From Pseudomonas sp. PDM16 (lineage in GTDB: Bacteria > Pseudomonadota > Gammaproteobacteria > Pseudomonadales > Pseudomonadaceae), in contig NZ_JACVAM010000004.1 in NCBI RefSeq assembly GCF_014851865.1, positions 310,001 to 374,000 on the forward strand: a stretch of DNA of 64,000 nucleotides. Direction: 5' to 3'. The notes under the pieces are model-generated. The model was not told the origin of the DNA. It was given only the letters and a program-made list of their open reading frames with translations, and did no database searches. Both the position numbers and the translations under genes were made by a program. Positions 8,187-18,100 of the stretch are shown in pieces; within the stretch, counting starts at the first letter, position 1, and each line of letters starts with the position of its first letter.

Positions 8187-9597
8187 GATCCCTTGTTCCG
8201 CGAGGCTGCTGGATGTGCTCGCCACCAAGGTCCACCAGCATCTGGGGCTCGACTTCTCTGGAGCGCGCAGGGCTGACCTGCTGAAGCGTCTGGGGCAATT
8301 GGCGCAGGAACAGGAGGAAGAGCCGAGGGCCTGGCTGGAGAGCCTGGCCTTTGGCGACTGGAGCGACCAGCAGATCCAGATGCTGACACCGGCCTTCACC
8401 GTCGGGGAAACCTACTTCCGCCGGGATGCCGAGGCATTGGACTGGCTGGCGCGTCAGCATCTGGCCCCACTGCTGCAGCGCCGCCGCGCCGCCGGGCACA
8501 GGTATCTGCGTATCTGGAGCGCGGCCTGCTGCACGGGGGAGGAAGCCTACAGCTTGCTGTTCCTTCTTGATGACCTTCTTGGTGACGAGCGATCGCAGTG
8601 GACCATCGATGTACTGGCCAGCGACATCAACGCAGGCTTCCTCGCCAGGGCTGAACAGGGACGCTATGGCCAGAACGCGTTTCGGCGCAGTGAAGAACTC
8701 TTTCGTTCACGCTATTTCGAGACCAGAGGGCGCAGCTGGCAGGTACGCCCCGAATGGCACGGGCGCATCCGCTTCCTGCGCCACAATCTGGCCAGTGGGG
8801 AGTTGCCCGACCCGAAGCGTGGACTGGCGTCCGCCGACCTCATTCTGTGTCGCCACGTGCTGATGTATTTCTCTCAGGGGCAAGCGGCAGCTGCGCTGCA
8901 CCGGCTCATGGCGTGCCTGGGTGAGGACGGCATCCTGGTGCTCAGTGCGGTGGAGGCGGCACTCGCTACCCACGCAGGGCTGCAGGGGTTCTGGGCGGGC
9001 ACCAACTATGCCCTCAGGCCAGGGGGGCAGATTTCCGGTGCCGTCTCCCCTCATGCAGAGCCGAGCCCGTCCGCCGTGGTGTTGCCGACAGCGGGCGGAT
9101 CTAGGCGGCCGGAGGAGCCGGCAACGTTCTCCCGGCATATAGAAACCCAGCAGCAACCGGCACCTTCCCCGTCTCGCCCGGACTCAAGTGCCAGCAACCG
9201 ATATGACGATTGCCTGCAGATGGCGCGTCGCTGCGCCGACCGTCAGCATGACAAGGATGCCCATCACTGGCTGCAGCGCGCCCGGGAGCTCGACCCTTCG
9301 AATCCCATGAGCTATTGGCTGCAGGCGCAACTGGCTATTCAGAACGGCGACGCCCTGGCGGCGCTGCAGAGTCTGCACAAGGCGCTGTATCTGGAGCCGA
9401 ACCTAGCCATGGCGCATTTCCAGCAGGGACTTCTGCTGCGAGAGGTGGGGCGCCACGCAGCTGGCGACAAGGCACTTCGGGTATGCCTGAAACTGCTGGG
9501 AGACACCACCGCGACTGACATGGTGCCCTTTGGTGAGGGACTCAGTCACGGCAGGCTGAGCCAGCTGTGTGAGCAACTGCTGGAGGATCGTCCATGA
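8173..9597 (+). CDS. CheR-type receptor methyltransferase with C-terminal TPR domain (WspC-like)
   Basis: A 474-residue protein-glutamate O-methyltransferase. The CheR all-alpha N domain is followed by a SAM-binding domain with RIWSAACCTGEEAYSL and the late IDVLASDIN. After a low-complexity Pro/Ser linker near residues 310-350 there are TPR-like repeats in the last hundred residues. Fusion of CheR to TPRs is characteristic of WspC-type enzymes, which methylate the pathway's own receptor to set its activity. The frame opens at 8104, but the ATG at 8173 has a GGAGCAGG site and starts the CheR homology. The stop overlaps the next start as ATGA. Confidence 0.92.
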   Translation: MNQTEIPCSARLLDVLATKVHQHLGLDFSGARRADLLKRLGQLAQEQEEEPRAWLESLAFGDWSDQQIQMLTPAFTVGETYFRRDAEALDWLARQHLAPLLQRRRAAGHRYLRIWSAACCTGEEAYSLLFLLDDLLGDERSQWTIDVLASDINAGFLARAEQGRYGQNAFRRSEELFRSRYFETRGRSWQVRPEWHGRIRFLRHNLASGELPDPKRGLASADLILCRHVLMYFSQGQAAAALHRLMACLGEDGILVLSAVEAALATHAGLQGFWAGTNYALRPGGQISGAVSPHAEPSPSAVVLPTAGGSRRPEEPATFSRHIETQQQPAPSPSRPDSSASNRYDDCLQMARRCADRQHDKDAHHWLQRARELDPSNPMSYWLQAQLAIQNGDALAALQSLHKALYLEPNLAMAHFQQGLLLREVGRHAAGDKALRVCLKLLGDTTATDMVPFGEGLSHGRLSQLCEQLLEDRP

Positions 9598-10202
9598 CAG
9601 AGCCTCTGAGCACAGACCAGCGCTGGATGCAGATCCGTGAGCGGCTGGCGCAGTTCGAGCAACGTGTTCAGGAAAGCTTCTCTCCCGATCCGCTGGAGAG
9701 CGAAGAGCGCCTGCTGGAGCGCACTCGAGCCTGGGCTCGGGTCGTCGATGACGACCGTGGTGTGGAGCGGATGGAGGTGCTCTGCTTCACCATTGGCGAG
9801 GAGGTGTACGCCATCGAAAGCACCTGCGTCTCGGCCGTGATGCCGTTGCCGCAGTTCACTCCGCTGCCGGGCACGCCTCCGTTCGTGCTCGGCATCGTCA
9901 ACGTGCGCGGGCATGTCGTCTCGGTTCTGGACCTGAGGGTCTTTTTCGAGCTGCCCATCGAAGGACTCTCCGACCGGAATTATCTGGTGGTGCTGCGTGA
10001 CGACGATATGGAATTCGGCCTGCTCGCCGATCGCATCCGCGGCATAGAGCAACTTCGGCGTGACGCCCTGCAAACCGGCCTGGCCAACCTGACTGGCATA
10101 CGAGCCAGCTACCTGCTGGGCGTAACTGAAGACCAGAAGACGGTTCTGGATGGTCGTCGACTGCTCGGTGACCCCGGCTTGCGTATCCAGGATGAAGACT
10201 GA
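9594..10202 (+). CDS. CheW-like coupling protein (second copy, WspD-like)
   Basis: A 202-residue protein: about 55 charged residues followed by a CheW domain (EVLCFTIGEEVYAIES, then TPLPGTPPFVLGIVNVRG and SVLDLRVFFELP). Two non-identical CheW genes flanking cheR is the Wsp arrangement. The N-terminal extension may give it a different partner from the first CheW. It begins by ATGA overlap with the cheR-like gene and ends 13 bases before the receptor gene, which has its own AAGGAGGA site. Confidence 0.92.
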   Translation: MTEPLSTDQRWMQIRERLAQFEQRVQESFSPDPLESEERLLERTRAWARVVDDDRGVERMEVLCFTIGEEVYAIESTCVSAVMPLPQFTPLPGTPPFVLGIVNVRGHVVSVLDLRVFFELPIEGLSDRNYLVVLRDDDMEFGLLADRIRGIEQLRRDALQTGLANLTGIRASYLLGVTEDQKTVLDGRRLLGDPGLRIQDED

Positions 10203-10215
10203 CCAAGGAGGACTC

Positions 10216-11844
10216 ATGTTGGCTAACCTGCTCAACCTGCGCATCGGTACGAAGCTGATGCTGGCATTCGCGGTGCTGATTCTCGGTTTCGCCCTTCTGC
10301 TGATGAGCACGCTGGAGCAGTTCGTCGCACTGCAGAAGGCAGAGGAGGAACAGTTCTCCCGGCGCTACGCGAGGGTGAGCGACGTCAAGGACCTCCTCGT
10401 CAACATCAATCTGCAACGGGTGGAAACCCTGGCTGCAATCGGAGGAAGCAGCCAGGGGTTGCTGGAGAGCCTGCGAGCGGGGAGTGAGAAGAATGATCGC
10501 CTGCTTAAACGCCTGCAGGAGGCTGTACAGGGCGATCAGGTGACCGTCGAACTGCTGGAGCAGATGCAGGAAGTACGAGCCGGATACTTGCGAAGCCGGG
10601 ATGGCGAGCTGATACCTATGATCCAGGCTGGCCGCCTCGACGAGGCAAGGGCCCTGATGTCGGGCTCCCAGAAGCAACGGGTCGAGCGATTGCACCAGTT
10701 GGCCGAGCAACTGGTGGCCCGTACCAATCAGCGTATTGCCGAGAGCACCGAACAGTCTCGCCAGACCATAGAGGCCCTGCGCAGCAAGATATTCCAGGCT
10801 GGACTTGTCCTGGTGCTGGGGGGCGCACTGCTGGCCTGGCTGCTCAGTCGCCATATCGCTCAGCCGCTGGCGCGCCTGACCAGTCTGGCCGAGCAGATCG
10901 GCCGTGGCGAAATTCCGCGGGAGCTACCCGAGGGCACCCGGCAGGATGAGGTGGGCCGCCTCGGGCAGGCCTTCGTCAATATGAGCGGGTATCTCCGCGA
11001 GCTGGTACAGGAACTCAACGAGAGTATTTCCGTGCTGGCCAGCGCCAGCGAGGAAATACTGGCCGTGACCACGCAGGTGGCTGCCAGCACCCAGGAAACC
11101 GCAACCGCCATCAGCGAGATCGCCACCACCGTAGAGGAGGTCAAGCAGACTGCGGTGCTGGCCGGCAGCAAGTCTCAGTCGGTGAGCGAAAGCACCGAGC
11201 GTACCCGCCAGGTGGCTCTGAGTGGCCGCCAGTCGGTCGAGGAAACACTCCGCGGCATGGGCGTGATCCGTGAGCAGATGCAGGCGGTGGCTGAGAGCAT
11301 CATGCGACTAGGGGAGCAAAGCCAGACCATCGGTGAGATCGTAGCCTCGGTCAATGATCTGGCGGAACAATCCAACCTGCTCGGGGTGAATGCCTCCATT
11401 GAGGCGGTCAAGGCCGGAGAGGCTGGCAAGGGCTTCTCGGTGGTGGCCCAGGAGGTCAAGGTCCTGGCCGATCAGTCCAAGCAGGCTACCGCTCAGGTGC
11501 GCGGCATACTCGGTGATATCCAGAAGGCCATGACCCGCGCGGTGATCCAGGCCGAGGAAGGCAGCAAGTCGGTAGAGGGCGGCTACCAGCGCGCCCAGAT
11601 CAGCGGCGAGGCGATACGGACGCTGAGTGGCAGTGTCGAGGAGTCAAGCGAGATTGCCCTGCAGATTGCAGCCACCAGTCAGCAACAGATGATCGGCATG
11701 GATCAGATCGGCAGTGCCATGGAGAACATCCGGCAGGCCAGTCAGGACAATGTGGCCGGCGCTCGGCAGGTCGACATGGCTGCACGTAATCTGCATCAGC
11801 TGGGCCTGCGTTTGAAGGGCCTGGCCACGCGTTTCAAGCTGTGA
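10216..11844 (+). CDS. Methyl-accepting chemoreceptor (WspA-like)
   Basis: A 542-residue transmembrane receptor. TM1 is at about residues 14-34 (LAFAVLILGFALLLM), a helical periplasmic domain of about 155 residues follows, TM2 is at about 194-216 (GLVLVLGGALLAWLL), then HAMP and the cytoplasmic signalling hairpin. The tip reads LAEQSNLLGVNASIEAVKAG, with Ser-Asn and Val-Lys in place of the usual Thr-Asn and Ala-Arg of flagellar chemoreceptors; I associate this variant with alternative-function receptors. No C-terminal CheR-binding pentapeptide is present (ends RFKL). The periplasmic helical domain recalls surface or mechanical sensing in WspA, but the ligand is unknown. A strong AAGGAGGA site fixes the start. 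Confidence 0.93.
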   Translation: MLANLLNLRIGTKLMLAFAVLILGFALLLMSTLEQFVALQKAEEEQFSRRYARVSDVKDLLVNINLQRVETLAAIGGSSQGLLESLRAGSEKNDRLLKRLQEAVQGDQVTVELLEQMQEVRAGYLRSRDGELIPMIQAGRLDEARALMSGSQKQRVERLHQLAEQLVARTNQRIAESTEQSRQTIEALRSKIFQAGLVLVLGGALLAWLLSRHIAQPLARLTSLAEQIGRGEIPRELPEGTRQDEVGRLGQAFVNMSGYLRELVQELNESISVLASASEEILAVTTQVAASTQETATAISEIATTVEEVKQTAVLAGSKSQSVSESTERTRQVALSGRQSVEETLRGMGVIREQMQAVAESIMRLGEQSQTIGEIVASVNDLAEQSNLLGVNASIEAVKAGEAGKGFSVVAQEVKVLADQSKQATAQVRGILGDIQKAMTRAVIQAEEGSKSVEGGYQRAQISGEAIRTLSGSVEESSEIALQIAATSQQQMIGMDQIGSAMENIRQASQDNVAGARQVDMAARNLHQLGLRLKGLATRFKL

Positions 11845-11851
11845 GCCTGCC

Positions 11852-14050
11852 ATGAGCCTGGATCGGGAAGCCCTTCGCCAGCGTCTGCTGGCCAGCTTCC
11901 GTGCAGAGGCAGCCGAACGCCTGGGCGCACTTGGCGATCTGTTGGCCAACTGGCGCGAATCGGCGGCCAGCGAGGAGGCCATCGAGTCGTTGTTCCGCGA
12001 GGTGCACAGCATCAAGGGGGCCTCCCGAGCCGCAGGTGTCGCTGAGATCGAGCAGCTGTGCCATGCCTGGGAAAGCCTGTTGAGTGCGGTACGACATGGC
12101 GACCTCGCACTGACGCCGGCACGGGTCGAGTTGTGCCGCCTCGCCTTGCGGATGGTGCAGCATCTGCACGCCGGCCAGGCGGTGGAGCGTCACGACCTGA
12201 TGCAGATGATTGATAGCCTCGACGACAGCACGCAGGGCATCGAGGTCGATCTGCCCAGTGTCGTTCCGGAAGCGCCGGAACCGCCTCGCGACGCGGCACG
12301 AGTCAAGGTGGCTGCCGAGCATCTGGAGGCTCTGCTGTACCACGGCGAAGTGCTGCTGCAGCATAAACTGGAGGCCCAGGCGCATGCCCGTAGCCTGCGG
12401 GAGCATGCCCAGTCCTTCGAGCCCCAGAAGACTCGCCAGATGCTGGCTTCCGGCGCTCTCCGAACACTGCGCGACAACCTGAGTGACATGCCTGCGAGTA
12501 CCCAGGAGGGGTTGAAGCTTCTGCTGGATCACCTGGACTGGAGCATGGCTCAGCTCGACCGGTTGCACTTCGGCGCGACGCGGCTGGCCAGAGACGGAAA
12601 CCACACGGCCCTTGGCCTGGCGCAGCTATCCGACACGCTGAATACCGAGTTGCAGACATTGTTGCTGTTATCGGGCAGCAGTCTGTACGAAGGCATGCCG
12701 TCCATGGTTCAGGATCTTGCCAGCCAGGCTGGAAAACGTGCTGACCTGCATCTTCGCGGAGAAAGCCTGCAGGTCGACAAACGTATCCTTGACGAGCTAC
12801 GCACCGTGCTCACCCATCTGCTGCGCAATGCCATTGATCACGGGTTGGAGACGCCGGATCAGCGGTTGGCCAATGGCAAGGGGCCGGTTGGTTCCCTGGA
12901 GGTGGAGCTGTTCCAGGAATCGGCCGACCGCTTCGAACTCAGGGTCGGCGACGACGGTCGGGGTATCGATGTTCAGCGCCTGAAGGCGAAGGCACTGGAT
13001 GCCGGCCTGATGACTCAGGTGCAGGTGGAGGCTCTGAGCGAGCGCGATGCATTGGGGCTGGTTTTCGCATCCGGCTTGTCCACCAGCCGAATGATCACGG
13101 ATATTTCCGGTAGAGGCCTGGGCATGGCCATCGTCCAGGAAACGGTGGAAAGGCTTGGAGGTCGTATCGAGCTGGAGTCCAACCCGGGCTCGGGGACCTG
13201 CTTTCACCTTCATCTGCCTCTGAGCCTGTCTACCTTCCGTGCCGTCATGGTGCGCAATGCCGAACGGGTGTTCGCGGTGCCGGCTTTGGCGGTGGAGCGT
13301 TGCCTGCGACTGCCTGCAACTGTTATCCGGACCTTGGAAAACCGCCCGACGATCACGCACGAGGGCGAGGTGCTGCCACTCTGGCCACTGGGCGACGTAT
13401 TGGGGCTGCCGCAGCCGGCGATGGGTCAAGACGAGCAGACGATGCTGCTGCTCAAGGTCCGGGGAGAACGCTTCGTTCTGTTGGTGGACGAGCTGCTCGG
13501 GGACCAGGAAATCATCGTCAAGAGCCTTGGTCGCCAGCTGGTTCGCGTGCGCAACCTGATGGGGGCCGCGCAGCTGGGGGATGGGCAATTGGTGCCCATC
13601 CTGCATCCCGGTGACCTGTACCGCAGCGCCCAGCAGGCAGAAGGCTCCAGCCTCAGCCAACAGTCGCGGCCGCGGGAGGGGCGTACTGCACAGCGTCTGC
13701 TGATAGCCGAGGACTCCTTTACCTCCCGTGGCCTGCTCAAGGCGATCCTTGAGGCTGCCGGCTACCGGGTGACTACCGCCAACGACGGGCTGGAGGCGTG
13801 GAACGCACTAAAGCAGGGACAATTTGACCTTCTGGTGTCAGATGTTGAGATGCCTCGCCTGGATGGCTTCACCCTGACCAGTCGCATACGTGCCGACCGT
13901 GAACTGGCGGAGCTGCCGGTGGTGCTGGTTACCGCCTTGCATTCCGCCGAGGATCGCGCTCGTGGCCTGGATGCGGGGGCCAGTGCCTACCTGGCCAAGA
14001 GCGGTTTCGAGCAGGACAGCCTGCTCGACGCCATTCGACGACTGATCTGA
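11852..14050 (+). CDS. CheA-REC hybrid chemotaxis histidine kinase (WspE-like)
   Basis: A 732-residue hybrid CheA. The Hpt domain carries VHSIKGASRAAG with phospho-His at H52. It is followed by a helical dimerisation region, an ATPase domain (LLRNAIDHGLETPDQR, DDGRGID, GRGLGMAIVQE), a CheW-like P5 domain and a C-terminal receiver with phospho-Asp D664 (VSDVEMPRLDG). No CheY/CheB-docking P2 domain is evident. Kinase activity should be controlled by the neighbouring receptor through the two CheW proteins. Phosphate can go to its own receiver, to CheB, and to the receiver of the downstream GGDEF-EAL protein. The receiver fusion matches WspE and other non-flagellar CheA kinases. Confidence 0.95.
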   Translation: MSLDREALRQRLLASFRAEAAERLGALGDLLANWRESAASEEAIESLFREVHSIKGASRAAGVAEIEQLCHAWESLLSAVRHGDLALTPARVELCRLALRMVQHLHAGQAVERHDLMQMIDSLDDSTQGIEVDLPSVVPEAPEPPRDAARVKVAAEHLEALLYHGEVLLQHKLEAQAHARSLREHAQSFEPQKTRQMLASGALRTLRDNLSDMPASTQEGLKLLLDHLDWSMAQLDRLHFGATRLARDGNHTALGLAQLSDTLNTELQTLLLLSGSSLYEGMPSMVQDLASQAGKRADLHLRGESLQVDKRILDELRTVLTHLLRNAIDHGLETPDQRLANGKGPVGSLEVELFQESADRFELRVGDDGRGIDVQRLKAKALDAGLMTQVQVEALSERDALGLVFASGLSTSRMITDISGRGLGMAIVQETVERLGGRIELESNPGSGTCFHLHLPLSLSTFRAVMVRNAERVFAVPALAVERCLRLPATVIRTLENRPTITHEGEVLPLWPLGDVLGLPQPAMGQDEQTMLLLKVRGERFVLLVDELLGDQEIIVKSLGRQLVRVRNLMGAAQLGDGQLVPILHPGDLYRSAQQAEGSSLSQQSRPREGRTAQRLLIAEDSFTSRGLLKAILEAAGYRVTTANDGLEAWNALKQGQFDLLVSDVEMPRLDGFTLTSRIRADRELAELPVVLVTALHSAEDRARGLDAGASAYLAKSGFEQDSLLDAIRRLI

Positions 14051-14061
14051 GGAGACGCAGG

Positions 14062-15126
14062 ATGCGCGTACTGATAGTCGATGATTCACCGGTCAGCCGA
14101 ATGCTGCTGCGCGCGGTGCTGGAGGGGGAAGGCTATGAAGTCGACGAGGCCAGCACCGGCGAAGAAGCGCTGCAGCTGCTGACGACCCTGACACCGGATA
14201 TCGTGACCATGGACGTTCACATGCCGGGAATGGACGGTTACGAGGCCACTGAGCGCATCCTCGAACAGTACGCCCTGCCGGTCGTCATTCTCAGCGCGAG
14301 TGTCGACCACCAGGCCTCGGCCACCGCGATGCGAGCCCTGGAGGCCGGGGCATTGGCAGTGCTGGAGAAGCCCTCTGGTCCCAATGCCGTCGATTTCGGC
14401 GAGCGTATAGCCATCATATTGCGCACGCTGCGCAGCATGGCTCAGGTCAAGATAGTTCGGCGCAAACGCCGCAGCCCGGATGTTGCCGCCGTCGGCGCGC
14501 CGCCTTTGGTGGTCCAGGCGGTTTCCGGTATACCGCAGCTGGTAGCCATTTCCGCATCGGCCGGAGGGCCGATGGCGATCAAGGCGCTGCTGCAACACCT
14601 TCAGCCCCAGCAGCAGTGGTCGCTGGTTCTGGTGCAGCATATCGCTCCGGGATTCCTGCCTAGCTTCCGCGACTGGCTGGCGAGCCTAACCTCGATGCCC
14701 GTCCTGGTCGCCGAGCGGGGGCAGCGCCTGCAACCGGGGACGTTGTATCTGGCACCGGATGGCCACCACCTGGGCTTCGCCTCCGACCGCTGCGTGAATC
14801 TGGACGACAGCCCGCCCGAGGATCATGTGCGGCCAGCCGCCAATCATCTATTCCGCTCGGTGGCACGGTACTTCGGCCGTCAGGCTATAGGCATCCAGCT
14901 ATCCGGCATGGGGCGCGACGGGGCCCAGGGCCTGGCCCAACTGCACCAGACCGGAGCGCTGACACTGGTACAGGAGCCAGCCACCGCAGTTGTCGACTCC
15001 ATGCCGCGGGCTGCCATCGACATGCAGGCGGCCAGCCAGGTGTTGCCCCCGGAGGGCATAGCGGAGCTGCTCAATACCATCGCCGTCCACATGAATGTGG
15101 TGAATGGAAGCAAGGGGAGGGAATGA
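14062..15126 (+). CDS. CheB-type protein-glutamate methylesterase response regulator (WspF-like)
   Basis: A 354-residue CheB. The receiver has phospho-Asp D51 (TMDVHMPGMDG), and the methylesterase domain keeps the catalytic triad: Ser166 in ISASAGG (usually GASTGG), His193 in LVQHIAPGF and Asp286 in GMGRDGAQG. It removes methyl groups from the receptor when phosphorylated by the CheA-like kinase, providing negative feedback; loss of the corresponding WspF locks the Wsp pathway on. A GGAGACG site precedes the start, and the stop overlaps the next gene as ATGA. Confidence 0.95.
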   Translation: MRVLIVDDSPVSRMLLRAVLEGEGYEVDEASTGEEALQLLTTLTPDIVTMDVHMPGMDGYEATERILEQYALPVVILSASVDHQASATAMRALEAGALAVLEKPSGPNAVDFGERIAIILRTLRSMAQVKIVRRKRRSPDVAAVGAPPLVVQAVSGIPQLVAISASAGGPMAIKALLQHLQPQQQWSLVLVQHIAPGFLPSFRDWLASLTSMPVLVAERGQRLQPGTLYLAPDGHHLGFASDRCVNLDDSPPEDHVRPAANHLFRSVARYFGRQAIGIQLSGMGRDGAQGLAQLHQTGALTLVQEPATAVVDSMPRAAIDMQAASQVLPPEGIAELLNTIAVHMNVVNGSKGRE

Positions 15127-18100
15127 CCATGTATGCAGACGCCGAAATCCTGGTGGTGGAAGACAGTCCCACCCAAGCCACCGAGCTGCAGTACATGCTC
15201 GAGGCCGTCGGCTGCAAGGTGCGAGTCGCGGGCAATGGTCGCGAGGCACTGGAAATGGTGGCTGCACGCAAGCCGACCATTGTCATCAGCGACATCGTCA
15301 TGCCGGAAATGGACGGCTACGAGCTGTGCCGCCAACTGAAGAGCTCGGCGCAGACCCAGAACATCCCGATCATCCTGGTCACCGCACTGGCTGACGCCCG
15401 CGACGTCGTGCATGGCCTGGCATCGGGCGCGGACAACTTCATCGTCAAGCCCTTCGACGAGAAGTATCTGATGTCGCGCATCCGCTATTTCCTGGTCAAT
15501 CTGGAACTGCGTAACCACGAGCGAGTGCAGATGGGCGTGGAAGTCGTTCTGGAGGGCGAGCGGCATTTCATCACCGCCAGCCGCCAGCAGATACTCGACC
15601 TGCTGATCTCCACCTACGAGCAGGGCGTGCGGCTGAACAACGAGCTGCAGACCAAGCACGACGAACTGGCCCGTACCAATTCCTTGCTCAACTGCCTGTT
15701 CCATTTCACCAGCGGCCTGACCGACGCCAAAAGCGAACGGCACGTGATCGATGCAGCGCTGCGGCGCATCCTCGAATTCCCGGATGCGACTGGCGCGTGG
15801 CTGCTGCTGGCCGATGCCGCCGATCCCGCCGAGCAGGCCCATGTGGCCGGCGCCCGCGCCAGAGGCCAGGGATATTCGCGTGAGCAGCTCGATAACTGTG
15901 CAAACAACTGCCCCTGTCGCCACGCCTGGTTGCATGACCGGCTGTCGCAGCCGAGCAACATCAGCAACTGTCCGGCACTGGTGGGCAAGTCCGGCGAGAG
16001 CATCCATGCCAGCATCCCGCTGCAAATGGGCAGCGAGATCATCGGCATGCTCAACGTGGTGCAGCGTGAAGCCCAGCCCTGGTCGGACGAATCGCTCAGC
16101 GCGCTGGCCTCCATCGGTCGCCAGTTGGCCATGGCGTTGGGGCGTGTGCGCTTGTTCGAGAGCATGGAACAACTGGTGGAACAGCGCACCCAGGCCCTGA
16201 CCAAGAGCGAGGAGCTGCTGCGCAAGGTGCTCGACAGTCTGCCGGTGGGGGTGCTGGTCACCGATCAGGCCGGTCGGCTGATCATGAGCAATCCGGAGAG
16301 CAGTCTGATCTGGGGTGGCAACCACCCGAGTTCAGCGGATGGATATGGTCATTACCGGGGCTGGTGGGCCGAGAGCGGAGAACGTATCACCGAGGCTGAC
16401 TGGTCGATGATGCGTGCCGTGCAGCACGGCAAGACCTCGCGCAACGAGGTGATAGACATCGAGACTTTCAAGGGTGAGCGCAAGACCATCCTCAACTCGT
16501 CGGCGCCCTTCCTCGACGCCAACAAGGTGATCCAGGGTGCCATCGTGGTGATCCAGGACATCACCGAACAGCGCCGCCGCGATCTGGAGACGCGCACCCG
16601 AACTCGCGCGGTGGAGGCTAGCGTCAACGCGGTGATCATCACCGACGCTGAGCAGCCAGACCAGCCGATCGTGTATGCCAATCCAGCCTTCGAGCGAATC
16701 ACCGGCTATTCAGTGGACGAGGTGCTGGGACGCAACTGCCGATTCCTGCAGGGCGGCGAGCATGATCAACCCGGGCTGGATGCCATTCGCCGGGCCCTGG
16801 TGGCGAAGGAGGAGGGCGCGGCTCTGCTGCGCAACTTCCGCAAGGACGGCTCGGAGTTCTGGAACGATCTGCGGGTCGCGCCGGTGGTCAATGATCGCGG
16901 CAGGGTCAGCCACTTTGTCGGCATCCTGCACGATGTCACCGATAGCAAACGCTATCAGGAGGAGCTGGAGCACCAGGCCAACCACGATAGCCTCACCGGC
17001 TTGCCCAACCGTAACCTGTTGGGTGACCGCATCGGCCAGGCCATCGCATTCGCCAGCCGTGGCAGCGGCCAGTTCACCCTGGCCTTCATGGATATCGACA
17101 ACTTCAAGGTCGTCAATGACAGCCTTGGCCATGGCACGGGCGACCAGTTGCTGATCGAAGTCGCCGATCGCCTGCGCGCCGGAGTACGCAACATAGACAC
17201 TGTGGCGCGACTGGGAGGCGATGAATTCATCGTCCTGCTGGCCGACACCGAGCAACTGAGCGAGCAGGTCGGTCGGCTGGAGCGCATCAAGGACAGCATT
17301 GCCAGTCCGATGATGCTGGACGGCCAGGAGGTGGTAGTCAGCTGCAGCATCGGCTTCTGCTGCTTCCCCAGCGACGGCCGCGACGCGGGAACGCTGCTGC
17401 GCAACGCCGACACCGCCATGTACCAGGCCAAGCACCAGGGGCGTAACCGCATCTGCGCCTTCATGCAGGAGATGAACGAGCAGGTGCAGGCCCGCCTGGC
17501 GATGGAGCAGCAGACCCGCCATGCCCTGCAGAACAACGAGTTCGTCGTTTTCTACCAGCCGCAGCTGGACCTGCAGAATGGCCGCCTGTGCGGCTTCGAG
17601 GCACTGGTGCGGTGGAACCGTGGCGGTACCATCGTGTCGCCCGGCGAATTCATTCCGCTGGCCGAGGAGACAGGCTGGATCGTTGCCATCGACTTCTACG
17701 TGTTCGAAGTAGTGTGCAAGCAGCTGGCCATCTGGCGCGAGAACTTCAGCCAGGACCTCAGCGTGGCGGTGAACTTCTCCGCCATCAGTTTCGCCGACGA
17801 GAACTTCATCGAGCGTATCCTGAGCGTGCTGAAGTCGCAGGGCATACCATCGCGCTGGATCAAGATCGAGCTGACCGAGACCATCCTGGCCAGCGACGCC
17901 GATGTGGTGCAGCAGAAGATGGAGCGCCTGTGCGAACACGGCGTGCGTTTCTCCATCGATGATTTCGGTACCGGCTATTCATCGCTCGGCTATCTCAAGC
18001 GTTTCCCGTTCAGCCAGCTGAAGATCGACCGCAGTTTCATCATGGACATTCTCACCGAGCCGGACAGCGCTTCGCTGGCCCGTTCGATGATCTCCATCGG

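Noticed and set aside
14880..16325. 481-residue open frame on the minus strand
   Set aside because: Antisense to CheB and the GGDEF-EAL protein; His/Gln-rich composition without recognisable motifs.
16710..17939. 409-residue open frame on the minus strand
   Set aside because: Antisense to the GGDEF and EAL domains, which hold all catalytic motifs on the other strand.
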